64,000 bases of DNA from Pseudoalteromonas rubra (GTDB lineage Bacteria; Pseudomonadota; Gammaproteobacteria; Enterobacterales; Alteromonadaceae): contig NZ_JXYA01000023.1 in the NCBI RefSeq assembly GCF_000967655.1, forward strand, positions 1 to 64,000, written 5' to 3'. The position numbers were made by a program, and so were the translations under genes. This document shows positions 19,821-28,877 of this stretch, piece by piece. A model generated the notes under the pieces. That model did no database searches. It was not told the origin of the DNA and saw nothing but the letters and a program-made list of their open reading frames with translations. Numbering within the stretch: the stretch's first letter is position 1; the number at the start of each line of letters is the position of its first letter.

Positions 19821-20236
19821 TAACCAAACCTCGGTACTTCCAGCGTCGTAATATCGCCCGTCAGTGTGTTGGTGATCTGCACCGTAATAGAATCGGGTGT
19901 GCTGGTGATCACCTGAATTTCGTAATCGCCGCTCATAAAGGTCGAGTCTTTATCAAAAATGCTGTCCTCGACTTCATCGCCAAACGCTGTGGACGTAATT
20001 TCCCGCACCATGCGATTCAGATAAGTTCGCTCCAGGGATTCCTGAAAGCGATCGCCGTAGGATTTTTCAATCACCGGCGCACGATGTTTATTTTGTGCCT
20101 GGGCCTTATTTAATAGCATATTGGCATTGAGGGGGTTGCCGCCAAACGACGGATTAATGGGTTTGTAGACTAATTCCGTGGCATGCAGCGACAGACTGCA
20201 TAGCACGCCAAAGCAGCATATTATTGTTGTTTTCAT
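19820..20236 (-). CDS. csgF: Curli assembly protein CsgF
   Basis: A 138-residue secreted protein. After a signal peptide (ending LSLHA) comes the conserved CsgF region ATELVYKPINPSFGGNP followed by NANMLLNKAQAQN. In E. coli CsgF sits in the CsgG pore at the cell surface and couples curlin nucleation to export. I chose ATG 20236, with GGTGG five bases upstream, rather than an upstream GTG at 20245. It starts two bases after the csgE stop codon. Confidence 0.95.
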   Translation of the reverse strand: MKTTIICCFGVLCSLSLHATELVYKPINPSFGGNPLNANMLLNKAQAQNKHRAPVIEKSYGDRFQESLERTYLNRMVREITSTAFGDEVEDSIFDKDSTFMSGDYEIQVITSTPDSITVQITNTLTGDITTLEVPRFG

Positions 20237-20238
20237 TG

Positions 20239-20631
20239 TTACCACCCGCTTGTTGCTAAATCTGGAGAGTGTTGCTGATGCTGTGCGCTGGCCATGGCAT
20301 CCATAATGGCAAATAATGCCGCCTCAACGCGTGCCTTAAGGGGTCCACCGCGACGCCCCATGGCAGTGGCATACACCAGCTGGTTGTTCATAAATACCTG
20401 TAACCGGGTACCCGCACGTGGCAGGACGGTTTCTTTAATGGTGATATTCACTCCTGAGGTCGCCGGTACATCGCGCCACAGCTGTGAAAAGTCAAAATAA
20501 AACTGGTAGCCGAAGCGGCTAATGCTCTGGTCGATAACCAGCCCACCCAGCTCAACTTCTTCATCGGCTCCGTGGCTGTGCGGTATCAAGCTAAAACACA
20601 GCATAATCAGAACAAAAATCGATATCTTCAT
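20239..20631 (-). CDS. csgE: Curli assembly chaperone CsgE
   Basis: A 130-residue periplasmic protein with a signal peptide and the CsgE core: GGLVIDQSISRFGYQFYF, then TIKETVLPRAGTRLQVFMNN. In E. coli CsgE caps CsgG and delivers curlin subunits to it. It lies downstream of the curlin gene, separated from it by a strong hairpin, and directly upstream of csgF. Confidence 0.95.
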   Translation of the reverse strand: MKISIFVLIMLCFSLIPHSHGADEEVELGGLVIDQSISRFGYQFYFDFSQLWRDVPATSGVNITIKETVLPRAGTRLQVFMNNQLVYATAMGRRGGPLKARVEAALFAIMDAMASAQHQQHSPDLATSGW

Positions 20632-20643
20632 AAGGGCTTACTT

Positions 20644-20671
20644 GGCCACAAAACCTGACGGTTTTGTGGCC
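20644..20671 (-). promoter_or_regulatory. Perfect 12-bp hairpin between curlin and csgE
   Basis: GGCCACAAAACC and GGTTTTGTGGCC are exact complements around a 4-base loop. The hairpin starts 8 bases after the curlin stop codon on the minus strand. No T-tract follows, so it is better read as an attenuator or 3' mRNA-protecting structure that lets curlin be made in excess of csgEFG. Confidence 0.7.
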
Positions 20672-20678
20672 ATGATCA

Positions 20679-22199
20679 TTACTGCTGAGTTACAGTCGCG
20701 ACGTTGTAGTCACCAACCTGAGTAATGTTGATGGTCTGGCCGCTACCATTTACGCCCCCTTCAACCAGGTTACCGAAGCCGTCCTGATTGATTTGGATGT
20801 TGTTATCGCTGCCACTGACAACAAATGCCCCCGAGTCAACACCAACTACAAAGTTTGCGCCGCCGGTTTGCTCAATGGCGATATCGTTACTATTGCCTTC
20901 CAGCATCAGGTCGATGGCATTGAGTTCACCATTTTGCACCAAATCCAGCTGATTCAGTCCGCTGTCAACCACAGACGCCAGCGTGACCGACACCCCGTTG
21001 CTGTCACCGGTTTGCGCCACATTCAGCATATTATTGTTGCTGGTCAGCGTGTTATCAGGGTGCGATGACTGCAACACCACCTCGTTGTTGTCGCCATTTT
21101 GGATCACACCCACTTCACTGCCATTGCTGTTAAATTTCGCAATGTGCAGCTGGTTGTTGTCACCCAATTGCAAGGTGCTGTATTCATTATCGTTGCCTGC
21201 AGCACCCAGGTAAGCCTGGTTGTCATTACCGCGCTGCTGTGCATCGAAGTCGTTGTCATTACCAACCACGTCGAACGTTGTCTGGTTGTTGTCACCCAGC
21301 TGTGCCAGCGTGACATAGTTACTGTCGCCGCTGAACAGTGTGGAAGTCATGCGGTTATCATTGCCTTCCTGTTCCAGGTCCACCCGGTTGCTCTCGCCCT
21401 GCAACTGAGCCAGCTCAATCTGGTTACCGTTACCCGCGCTTTGCTCTACCTGCAGCTCATTATCGTTACCAGCGAGTACATCAATGGTGAATTTGTTGTA
21501 GTTGCCTTCCTGAGACAGGCTCAGGTCATTATCATTGCCCTGCAAAAGCGCCAGGTTTAGCTCATTGTAAGTGCCGTTTTGATCGACCTCGATACTGTTC
21601 TGGTCGCCCTGCACACGGTCAATATTCACTTCACCCCAGGTCCCTTGCTGAGTTGCCGTTACCTGGTTATTGTTACCCTGCATGTCGGTGTTGTAGAACC
21701 AGTGACCACCGCTGCTTTGCTCAACATGGATACGGTTGCCATCACCATTAATGGTGTTTGTCACTTCGTTATTGATGCCAATGTAACCCGCACCGCGCTG
21801 AGTGATGTTTAGGCTGTTGTCGTTACCATTTAGCTCAGTCAGTGCTCCATTAGCCTCACCATCCTGGCTGTATTCCTGCGTATTACCATCGCCCGCAGCC
21901 GTCACTTTGGTCAGGTTGCCCGTGCCCGCCTGAAATACGGTGGTCGTATTGCTATCGCCTTCAATCGACAGTTCGCTAACGTTGGATTCACCTTGTTGCG
22001 AGCTGGTGAGCACATTGCCTGCGCCATTGTTAGAGCGCTGTGTTACCGTCAGCGTATTGCCTGTGTTGTCTATCTGGATCAGCTGTGCCAGTTCAGACGT
22101 GGAAGCCGCTTTTGCTTCTGTGTCGGCAGCCTGTGCCACGCTGACACCAGATAATGCCAGTGCAATTGCACAGCAGGTCAGTGATTTCGAAAATTTCAC
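20679..22199 (-). CDS. Oversized curlin-repeat amyloid subunit (CsgA/CsgB-like)
   Basis: About 506 residues. The GTG at 22199 has a strong AAGGAG site six bases upstream and gives a clean signal peptide (VKFSKSLTCCAIALALSG, cleaved after AQA); an ATG at 22244 would only add a non-signal extension. The mature part is built of about twenty repeats of roughly 22 residues, each with G(D/N)xN and often QxG (for example QEGNYNKFTIDVLAGNDNE and QLGDNNQ), the strand-turn units of functional amyloid. E. coli CsgA and CsgB have about five. No separate major and minor subunit gene is visible, so this protein may fill both roles. It is very rich in Asn, Gln, Asp and Gly, as expected. Confidence 0.9.
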   Translation of the reverse strand: MKFSKSLTCCAIALALSGVSVAQAADTEAKAASTSELAQLIQIDNTGNTLTVTQRSNNGAGNVLTSSQQGESNVSELSIEGDSNTTTVFQAGTGNLTKVTAAGDGNTQEYSQDGEANGALTELNGNDNSLNITQRGAGYIGINNEVTNTINGDGNRIHVEQSSGGHWFYNTDMQGNNNQVTATQQGTWGEVNIDRVQGDQNSIEVDQNGTYNELNLALLQGNDNDLSLSQEGNYNKFTIDVLAGNDNELQVEQSAGNGNQIELAQLQGESNRVDLEQEGNDNRMTSTLFSGDSNYVTLAQLGDNNQTTFDVVGNDNDFDAQQRGNDNQAYLGAAGNDNEYSTLQLGDNNQLHIAKFNSNGSEVGVIQNGDNNEVVLQSSHPDNTLTSNNNMLNVAQTGDSNGVSVTLASVVDSGLNQLDLVQNGELNAIDLMLEGNSNDIAIEQTGGANFVVGVDSGAFVVSGSDNNIQINQDGFGNLVEGGVNGSGQTINITQVGDYNVATVTQQ

Positions 22200-22915
22200 C
22201 TGGTTCTCCTTAGAGTTATTTATCATTTTTACCATGTCCTTCAACTTGTACGCCTGTCTGCCTGATGGTTAAAACACACCGTCTTTATGGAGGTTGCCAG
22301 CTCCTGACCTGTGCGCTCGGGCAGACACAGTACAAATAAACCCGGGTTATCTTCACCGCTTCCCTCCAGATTGCCGTTATCCATTATTAGATACCCGTAT
22401 CTAAAGAGCCGCATTCATACTCGCTTAGCCGTTACAGCCTGAGTCCATTGCCCAGCTCCTGGCTGCGCAGTGTTTGCACGTTTCATTGTATGGACTCACA
22501 CCACCACTGTAGAGCGCCATGTCAGTCAGGGAAATGAGAAATAATTTGGAATCTATAAAACAAATAAAATTCAAGTGGTTAAAGTGAAAACGGTTAATTT
22601 ACCGATATTGGTACAGCGCAAACTCACAAAATAGTATGAGTCACAGAACGGCCAACATCGGGCCATCAAACTCACAAAAAAGAATGGAAATCACTTTCAA
22701 AATCCGAGTCAAACACCAAAAAAGTCGGGTTTTTACCCACAAAACGCGCTTTAAAATTGCGCCCTCAATTCAGGCTGTTTTAGCGTGAGCTCAGTTGCCA
22801 AACCGAGTTATCGACTGCCAGCCTCAGGCCTGGTGGTTTACACATCATGCCCACTAAGTCGAGCACATACCATGACGTCATGGTCAACAACTCAACTTAC
22901 AATCTAGGACAAATG
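22200..22915. other. Long divergent intergenic region curlin/subtilase
   Basis: About 700 bases with no supported gene. It should hold the curlin promoter (minus) and the protease promoter (plus); long curli control regions are common. Only a small GGGT-TTTT-ACCC hairpin at 22727-22738 stands out. I see no clear CsgD box. Confidence 0.35.
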
Positions 22916-25417
22916 ATGAAACTAAAATTTTCTGCCTTAACATTGGCATTACTGCCAGTTTTCAGCGGCGCAGCACAAGCTGCAGTACAAATCACAGCGA
23001 CAGAAAAAACCAATGACAACAGCGTCATGGTAGTCTTCAAAAAGGATGCGTCCAGTGCCCTGCGCGCCCAGGCTCGTAACCTGGTTAAAGCACGTATTTC
23101 CGATAACAACGCTGATGAAGTCGATGATCGTTATAAGCACGTGCTGGCGGGCCGCCTTGCCAACTTCAAACTGGACGGGCTCAGCAGCAAAGAGGCCATT
23201 GCAAAACTGGCAAAACACCCGGCGGTAGAGTACGTTGAGCCGGATTATCAGGTTAAGGCGCTGGGTATTCCGGATGATGCGCGCTTCGGTGAGCTGTGGG
23301 GCCTGCACAACACAGGGCAAACCGGTGGTGTTGAAGATGCCGATATTGATGCGCCAGAAGCCTGGGATATCAGCATAGGTTCACGCGACGTAATTGTCGG
23401 TGTTATCGATACCGGGGTTGACTACTTACACCCGGATCTGGCGGCCAACATGTGGCAAAACCCAGGTGAGATCGCAGGAGACGGCATAGATAACGATAAC
23501 AACGGCTACGTCGATGACGTATACGGTGTCAATGCCATCACAGGTTCCGGTGACCCAATGGATGACCAGGGCCATGGTACTCACGTATCTGGTACTATCG
23601 GCGCCACAGGTAACGACGCTACGGGTGTGGTGGGCGTAAACCACGAAGTCTCTATCGTCGGTTGTAAATTCCTGGATTCCTCAGGCAGCGGCTCCACTTC
23701 CGATGCGATTGAGTGTATCGATTACATGGTCTCACTCAAGCAGGCGGGCCATAACGTGCGCGTTCTAAACAACAGCTGGGGCGGCGGCGGCTTCAGCCAA
23801 ACGCTGGCAGATGCCATCACGGCCAGTGAAAATGCGGATATCCTGTTTGTGGCGGCAGCCGGTAACGGCGCAGTCGATAACGACAGCAACCCACACTACC
23901 CGTCTAGCTATGAGCATGACAGCGTATTCTCAATTGCCTCAACCACAGACAATGACACTATGTCCTCTTTCTCGCAATGGGGTCTGACTTCAGTTGATAT
24001 GGGTGCGCCAGGTAGCGCCATTCTGTCAACAGTACCAGGCGGCGGTTACAGCAGCTTCTCAGGTACATCCATGGCGACACCACATGTTGCCGGTGTCGCA
24101 GCACTGGTACTGTCTATCGACCCGACGCTCGATACGCTTTCACTGAAAAACCTGCTGATGCAAAGCGGTGACGCCAACGCGGCACTGGAAGGTAAAACCG
24201 TGGCAGGCACGCGTCTGAATGCACATCAGGCACTGCTTGATGCCGATCCGACACCGGGCTTCAGAATGGGCGTTACGCCAGGCACACAGGAAATCACAGC
24301 GGGTGAAACGGCCAGCTATGAATTCAACTTCACCTCTGTGGCTGACTGGCAAGGCGACATCGCGCTGACACTGGACAGCGCATTGCCAGGCGCAGTACTG
24401 TCACAAAACACCGCAACACCAGGTAGCACAGTCACCCTGACCGTCCCGACCACGGCAGATACTCAGTGGGGTAACTACAGCTTCACAGTCAACGGCACAT
24501 CTGGCGACCTGGCTGAAAGCAAAGCCGTAAGCCTGTCTGTACTGCCACAGGGTCTGAGCGACTTCAGCTATGACAACACAACGGCTGTGGATATTCCTGA
24601 TAACGATGCCAATGGTATCAGCTCAGTGATCACCGTTGCTGATGACATCACCATTTTCGACAGCAACACGCTGGTGGACATCACCCACACGTATATTGGC
24701 GATCTGCTGGTCACGCTGACCTCTCCGGCGGGCACCTCAGTCACCCTGCACAACCGCAGCGGCGGCAGCACAGACAACCTGGTTGACACCTTCAATTCAG
24801 CGGCCTTCAATGGTGAAGCTGCACGTGGTGACTGGACTCTGAGCGTGTCAGACAACGCGGGGGTGGATACCGGGACTCTGAATAACTGGACATTAACACT
24901 AACAGGTCTGGGTGAAGTGTCTGCACAGCCTCCGGTTGCCGGTTTCAGCTTTGAAAAGAGTGGCCTGAGCGTGACCTTTACTGACAGCAGCACCGATGCC
25001 AACAACGACATCGTCAGCTGGCAGTGGGACTTCGGTGATGGCAACAGCAGCAGCGACGCAAACCCGACCCATGTCTACACCACGTCGGGCACTTACTCTG
25101 CGACACTGACTGTCACTGACAGCGAAGGTAACAGCAACAGCACCACACAGGAAGTGACCGTCAGCTCTGATGACATTGCACTGGAAGTGGTACGTACTAA
25201 CAAGTCACGTCTGGGCTTCTACCGGGTATCCCTGTCATGGTCTGGTAGCAGCGCTGAGCAAGTCGACATCTATCGCGATGGTGCCCTGCTGCGTACAGTC
25301 AATAACTCAGGTCAGTTCCGTGATTTCGGTCGCGACCCTGCGGTAACGGGCTTCACCTATAAGATCTGTCAGGCAAGTGATATCTGCTCAAATGAAGTGA
25401 GTGTGAGTTTCCAGTAA
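22916..25417 (+). CDS. Secreted S8 subtilase with P-domain and PKD domain (deseasin-like)
   Basis: An 833-residue secreted serine protease. ATG 22916 (or 22913) has AGGA upstream and gives the signal peptide MKLKFSALTLALLPVFSG. An I9-type propeptide (about 25-115) precedes the catalytic domain with Asp165 (GVIDTGVDYLHPDL), His220 (QGHGTHVSG) and Ser385 (SGTSMATPHVAG). Then come a linker, a P/proprotein-convertase domain (about 549-665, ending LNNWTLTLTG), a PKD domain (about 672-750, WQWDFGDGNSSSDANPTHVY) and an FnIII-like tail. This order matches the collagen-degrading deseasins of marine Pseudoalteromonas. PKD domains often help bind insoluble protein. It is monocistronic, with a terminator. 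Confidence 0.93.
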   Translation: MKLKFSALTLALLPVFSGAAQAAVQITATEKTNDNSVMVVFKKDASSALRAQARNLVKARISDNNADEVDDRYKHVLAGRLANFKLDGLSSKEAIAKLAKHPAVEYVEPDYQVKALGIPDDARFGELWGLHNTGQTGGVEDADIDAPEAWDISIGSRDVIVGVIDTGVDYLHPDLAANMWQNPGEIAGDGIDNDNNGYVDDVYGVNAITGSGDPMDDQGHGTHVSGTIGATGNDATGVVGVNHEVSIVGCKFLDSSGSGSTSDAIECIDYMVSLKQAGHNVRVLNNSWGGGGFSQTLADAITASENADILFVAAAGNGAVDNDSNPHYPSSYEHDSVFSIASTTDNDTMSSFSQWGLTSVDMGAPGSAILSTVPGGGYSSFSGTSMATPHVAGVAALVLSIDPTLDTLSLKNLLMQSGDANAALEGKTVAGTRLNAHQALLDADPTPGFRMGVTPGTQEITAGETASYEFNFTSVADWQGDIALTLDSALPGAVLSQNTATPGSTVTLTVPTTADTQWGNYSFTVNGTSGDLAESKAVSLSVLPQGLSDFSYDNTTAVDIPDNDANGISSVITVADDITIFDSNTLVDITHTYIGDLLVTLTSPAGTSVTLHNRSGGSTDNLVDTFNSAAFNGEAARGDWTLSVSDNAGVDTGTLNNWTLTLTGLGEVSAQPPVAGFSFEKSGLSVTFTDSSTDANNDIVSWQWDFGDGNSSSDANPTHVYTTSGTYSATLTVTDSEGNSNSTTQEVTVSSDDIALEVVRTNKSRLGFYRVSLSWSGSSAEQVDIYRDGALLRTVNNSGQFRDFGRDPAVTGFTYKICQASDICSNEVSVSFQ

Positions 25418-25451
25418 CCTGGTTTGATTAAACAAATCAAGCTTTAGTCAC

Positions 25452-25483
25452 AAAAAGGGCCGCATGTTACTGCGGCCCTTTTT
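25452..25483. terminator. Bidirectional Rho-independent terminator
   Basis: AAAAAGGGCCGCA and TGCGGCCCTTTTT are perfect 13-bp complements around six bases. The T-runs on both strands serve the convergent protease and lipoprotein genes. Confidence 0.92.
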
Positions 25484-25490
25484 ATGCATA

Positions 25491-25778
25491 TTACTGTCGG
25501 CAAGTTTGCTTGATGATTTTATTTTGTCTGCCCATCTCGGCCTCGTTATTCTTGCTCTTGGCCACAGCCAAGTCCACCTGTGCATCATTGCATTTGTCTC
25601 TGAGCTCCTTGTCCATCAGGTAAACCTGATCCCGTTGTGCCTGAGCCAGACCTTCAACGCCACTGTATTCCTGACGCTCCTCCGGTGCCTTGTCTTGCTC
25701 ATAAGGCGCGGGTTGAGATACTTTGCACCCAGCCAGCACCAATAAACTCAACCCAATGATTAACCCATTCTTTTTCAT
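25491..25778 (-). CDS. Small hypothetical lipoprotein
   Basis: A 95-residue protein with an N-terminal lipoprotein signal (MKKNGLIIGLSLLVLAGC, Cys18). The rest is charged and predicted helical, with two more cysteines (KCND, QTCRQ) that may pair. I do not recognise a family and assign no function. It is convergent with the subtilase and shares its terminator. Confidence 0.75.
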   Translation of the reverse strand: MKKNGLIIGLSLLVLAGCKVSQPAPYEQDKAPEERQEYSGVEGLAQAQRDQVYLMDKELRDKCNDAQVDLAVAKSKNNEAEMGRQNKIIKQTCRQ

Positions 25779-25860
25779 ATTATTACTTCCTGATATGACG
25801 AGGCCCCGATGGTATCATAAGGAATGGAAAAAGGAACAAATCAGCACTCCCATCACTTCC

Positions 25861-26256
25861 CTAAACTTCATAGAGCTCCAGCGGCAAATCATCCGGATCG
25901 GCAAAAAAGCAAAAACGCTTTTGGGTGTAAGGGTCGATGCGAATGGGCTCACAACTCACCCCTTTGGCTATCAGTGCGTTACGTGCCGCGTCGATATCAG
26001 TGACAGACAGTGCAAGGTGGCGCAGGCCCTGAGCTTCCGGGTAACTGGGACGCGCAGGGGCTGCTGCAAAGTGAAACAGTTCAATCTGGGTGCCATCAGG
26101 CAGCATTAGATCCAGCTTATAGCTCTGGCGTCCGCTTTGATAATTTTCGGCAATGACAGTGCACCCGATCACGTCAATATAAAAGGCTTTGGCGCGTGCA
26201 TAATCAGAACAAATAATCGCAACATGGTGAACACGGGTAATATAGTTGGCAAGCAT
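25861..26256 (-). CDS. YaeR-like VOC family protein
   Basis: A 131-residue metalloprotein-like member of the glyoxalase/VOC superfamily, very similar in outline to E. coli YaeR: VHHVAIICSDYARAKAFYID at the start, LRHLALSVTDID in the middle and DPDDLPLELYEV at the C-terminus. The paired His and Glu positions of a VOC metal site (HHVAI, IELFHF, RHLAL, LELYEV) are kept. The reaction of YaeR is not established. ATG 26256 gives the conserved length; an in-frame start at 26277 adds seven residues. It lies downstream of the efflux permease on the same strand. Confidence 0.85.
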   Translation of the reverse strand: MLANYITRVHHVAIICSDYARAKAFYIDVIGCTVIAENYQSGRQSYKLDLMLPDGTQIELFHFAAAPARPSYPEAQGLRHLALSVTDIDAARNALIAKGVSCEPIRIDPYTQKRFCFFADPDDLPLELYEV

Positions 26257-26340
26257 AGGGCGTTTCTGTGGCAACAAAAGCCGTACTGTGCCGCATCCGG
26301 CTGCACATGTCCACCCGTCGCGTCGTGACGAACACCCTGA

Positions 26341-28851
26341 CTAATCCTGTCTGAGCGCCTCAGCAGGCGCGTGTTTCAGCTGACGTGAAACGGGCAGTAA
26401 CGTAGCCAGCAACACCAGCATCACAATCAGCCCAGGTATCCCCAGCAGCGCCAAGATATAGCTGTGAGAGTCCACCACCATGGCATTCGCCAGCTGAGCA
26501 CTTAGCCACAACGCTACAAGCACGCCTGCGACTAACCCGACTGCCAACTGCACAAGCGCCTGTTTGATAAACAAACCAACGACGTGTTTGTCCGGTACGC
26601 CAAGGGCCCGCCGGGTGGCAATTTCCTGGCTACGCATTGCAATACTGTTTGCAGACATGGCATAGATCCCACTGGCCGCTAAAAACAAGGCAACCAGTCC
26701 ACCTGCAACAAACACCTGATTGAGTGACTCTATCAATAACAATGGCTGTTTGATTAAACTCTGATAACTCTGGATTTGGTGCACCGTCGCATCAGCATCC
26801 AAGTCAATGATAGCCTGTTGCAACGCCGCCATCGCCTGTGCTTCGTCACCACTGTAGTGCACCACGATATTCATCCACCATGAACGCAGATCCATCAAAC
26901 CATATCCCGTATACGGGGTGCTGGTCGAATCCAGGGTCGGCCCGTGAATACTATCAGACACCACGCCCACTATGGTGCGCCACTCACTGTGCCATCCTTC
27001 TCCATCGAGGGTACGAATACGCTGTCCCACAGCTCCCCCTTGTGGAAACAACTCACGTGCCATGGCCGCATTGATGATGACCGGCGAACCGCTGCCACGC
27101 AGTTCACGACTGTCGATGGCTAAATCAGTCAGGTTAAAATCCCGCCCTGCAAGCAGCTGCATACCCACAGTGTGCCACGCCCCGCGACTGACGACTTCAA
27201 AATTCCACATCGGGTTGTCACTAAACACTGCTGCCGCCTGACCCTGGATCTCAAAATGTGAAGTTCCCCCACCTGTGCCGGGTAGGCTACTGAAATAAGC
27301 AACACTACGCACGTTGGGCAGCTGCTCCAGCTTGTCTTTTAATCCGTAGTAAAAATCGTTACGCTTTTTTCGCGCCTGAGGCTCGCCGCCATTCCAGCGG
27401 TAACTCCCCCAAGCCAGACGCACGGATGCGGTCAAACGTTGCTCGGTTTGCACACCATAATCGGCCTGTTGCGCAGCCACACTGCTGCCCAGGAGCATCA
27501 CTGCAATGACCAGTACCACGCAGGACAGAGCGATTTCAGACATCACCAATGCCTGATTCACTCGCCCAGCACGCTGGCTTAGGGCACCACGTGTACCATC
27601 ACGGAGAATGCCATTAATATCCCCCTGTAAAGCGCGCCACGCCGGTATAAAACCTGTGATGAGTATCATCAGTAAAACCGCGCCCAGCAACATCCAGACT
27701 GAGTCCAGCGACAAACTGAATGTCCACCAAAATGGGCGGGCCCCGCTCATTGCAAAGATCTCATTTAGCGCCTGATTGGTCAGCATCATCCCCCAGTGCG
27801 CCAAGCCCGGAGCCAGTATGCCACCGACACAACAAATCAAGGTGCTTTCCCACAACATCTGCAAAATTAACCGCCGCTGTGGCACACCCAGCGCAACCCG
27901 GATAGCCACATCGCGGATCTGCTCATTAACCCGGGCCAGCAACAGGTTACCCACATTAATACAAGTCAGTAGCAAAATAAGTAACACCACCAGCATCATA
28001 GCTACTAACACTGAGTAATGCTGGTACAACACGTCAACGCTGAGTTTAAACGGCACCGCCTGCAAGTAGCCACCCGCGACATCAGCACGCCAGGCAAATT
28101 CCTGCGGCAAGGCCTGAAGCTGGCGCTGCAACAAAGTCGCCAGTTCATGTTGAAACTGTGCCAGAGTAACTCCCGGCCTGAGCCGGGCAACCGCCTGCAA
28201 TCCTCCGCTGTTCGACGGACTGGCAGGCTCCAGCCGGGTCTGAGTCATAATTTGCCAAACCTGAGCCTGGGTTGGAAAAGCAAACCCGGGCGGCATGACC
28301 CCTATCACTTGCACAGGAATGGCCTCAACCTGAACCACCTGACCGATGATATCCTCGTTACCCGCAAAGATCCGCTGCCAGATATCGTAGCTCAATACCA
28401 CGACTGACTGAGACTCATTTTGCTGATCAGACGGGCTAAAGCTGCGACCAAGCAGCGGCTGCACACCCGCGACTTCAAAGATATCCCATTGCACATAGGT
28501 CAGATGCACTTTATGTGAACTGGCTTCATTACCCTGCTGGCCCACCGTACGCACTGCCGACTGATACAAACTCATACTCTGCAATAACGTACTGTGCGAC
28601 TGAATTCGATTCAGATGATAAGGGTCAACACGCTGACGGACACCATGGGCGGCTTTAAACTCACCGGCAATCGCAATGAGGGGCGTATCCTGGCCCAGAG
28701 TCAAAGGCTTAAACACCAGCTGCTGCATCAGGGTAAAGGTGTACAAAGTCAGTGCCAGTCCCACCGTTACAATGGCGGTGGTGGTCAGAGTAAACAGGGG
28801 CTTTTTTAGCAGCAACCGGGCTGCGTATCGAATATCTATCCAGGCAGACAT
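26341..28851 (-). CDS. ABC transporter permease, MacB/FtsX type, duplicated
   Basis: An 836-residue inner-membrane protein with the duplicated FtsX layout: MacB-type periplasmic core domains (for example LLGRSFSPSDQQNESQSVVVL and LLAGRDFNLTD) and two FtsX transmembrane sets (about 285-425, after the Mac-type GVPQRRLILQM, and about 715-830, with RRALGVPDKHVVGLF). Such proteins use ATP hydrolysis by a partner to move substrates in the periplasm rather than across the inner membrane. The ATPase and adaptor genes lie just upstream on the same strand, so these three form one tripartite efflux system. The substrate is unknown. Confidence 0.92.
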   Translation of the reverse strand: MSAWIDIRYAARLLLKKPLFTLTTTAIVTVGLALTLYTFTLMQQLVFKPLTLGQDTPLIAIAGEFKAAHGVRQRVDPYHLNRIQSHSTLLQSMSLYQSAVRTVGQQGNEASSHKVHLTYVQWDIFEVAGVQPLLGRSFSPSDQQNESQSVVVLSYDIWQRIFAGNEDIIGQVVQVEAIPVQVIGVMPPGFAFPTQAQVWQIMTQTRLEPASPSNSGGLQAVARLRPGVTLAQFQHELATLLQRQLQALPQEFAWRADVAGGYLQAVPFKLSVDVLYQHYSVLVAMMLVVLLILLLTCINVGNLLLARVNEQIRDVAIRVALGVPQRRLILQMLWESTLICCVGGILAPGLAHWGMMLTNQALNEIFAMSGARPFWWTFSLSLDSVWMLLGAVLLMILITGFIPAWRALQGDINGILRDGTRGALSQRAGRVNQALVMSEIALSCVVLVIAVMLLGSSVAAQQADYGVQTEQRLTASVRLAWGSYRWNGGEPQARKKRNDFYYGLKDKLEQLPNVRSVAYFSSLPGTGGGTSHFEIQGQAAAVFSDNPMWNFEVVSRGAWHTVGMQLLAGRDFNLTDLAIDSRELRGSGSPVIINAAMARELFPQGGAVGQRIRTLDGEGWHSEWRTIVGVVSDSIHGPTLDSTSTPYTGYGLMDLRSWWMNIVVHYSGDEAQAMAALQQAIIDLDADATVHQIQSYQSLIKQPLLLIESLNQVFVAGGLVALFLAASGIYAMSANSIAMRSQEIATRRALGVPDKHVVGLFIKQALVQLAVGLVAGVLVALWLSAQLANAMVVDSHSYILALLGIPGLIVMLVLLATLLPVSRQLKHAPAEALRQD

Positions 28852-28877
28852 AAGGCATTCCTCTTAACAGATAGCAG

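Noticed and set aside
20679..22199. Repetitive DNA and long antisense open frames (for example 21099-21560 on the plus strand)
   Set aside because: Explained by the amyloid repeats of curlin; the antisense frames are a by-product of the repeat codons and have no ribosome site or family match.
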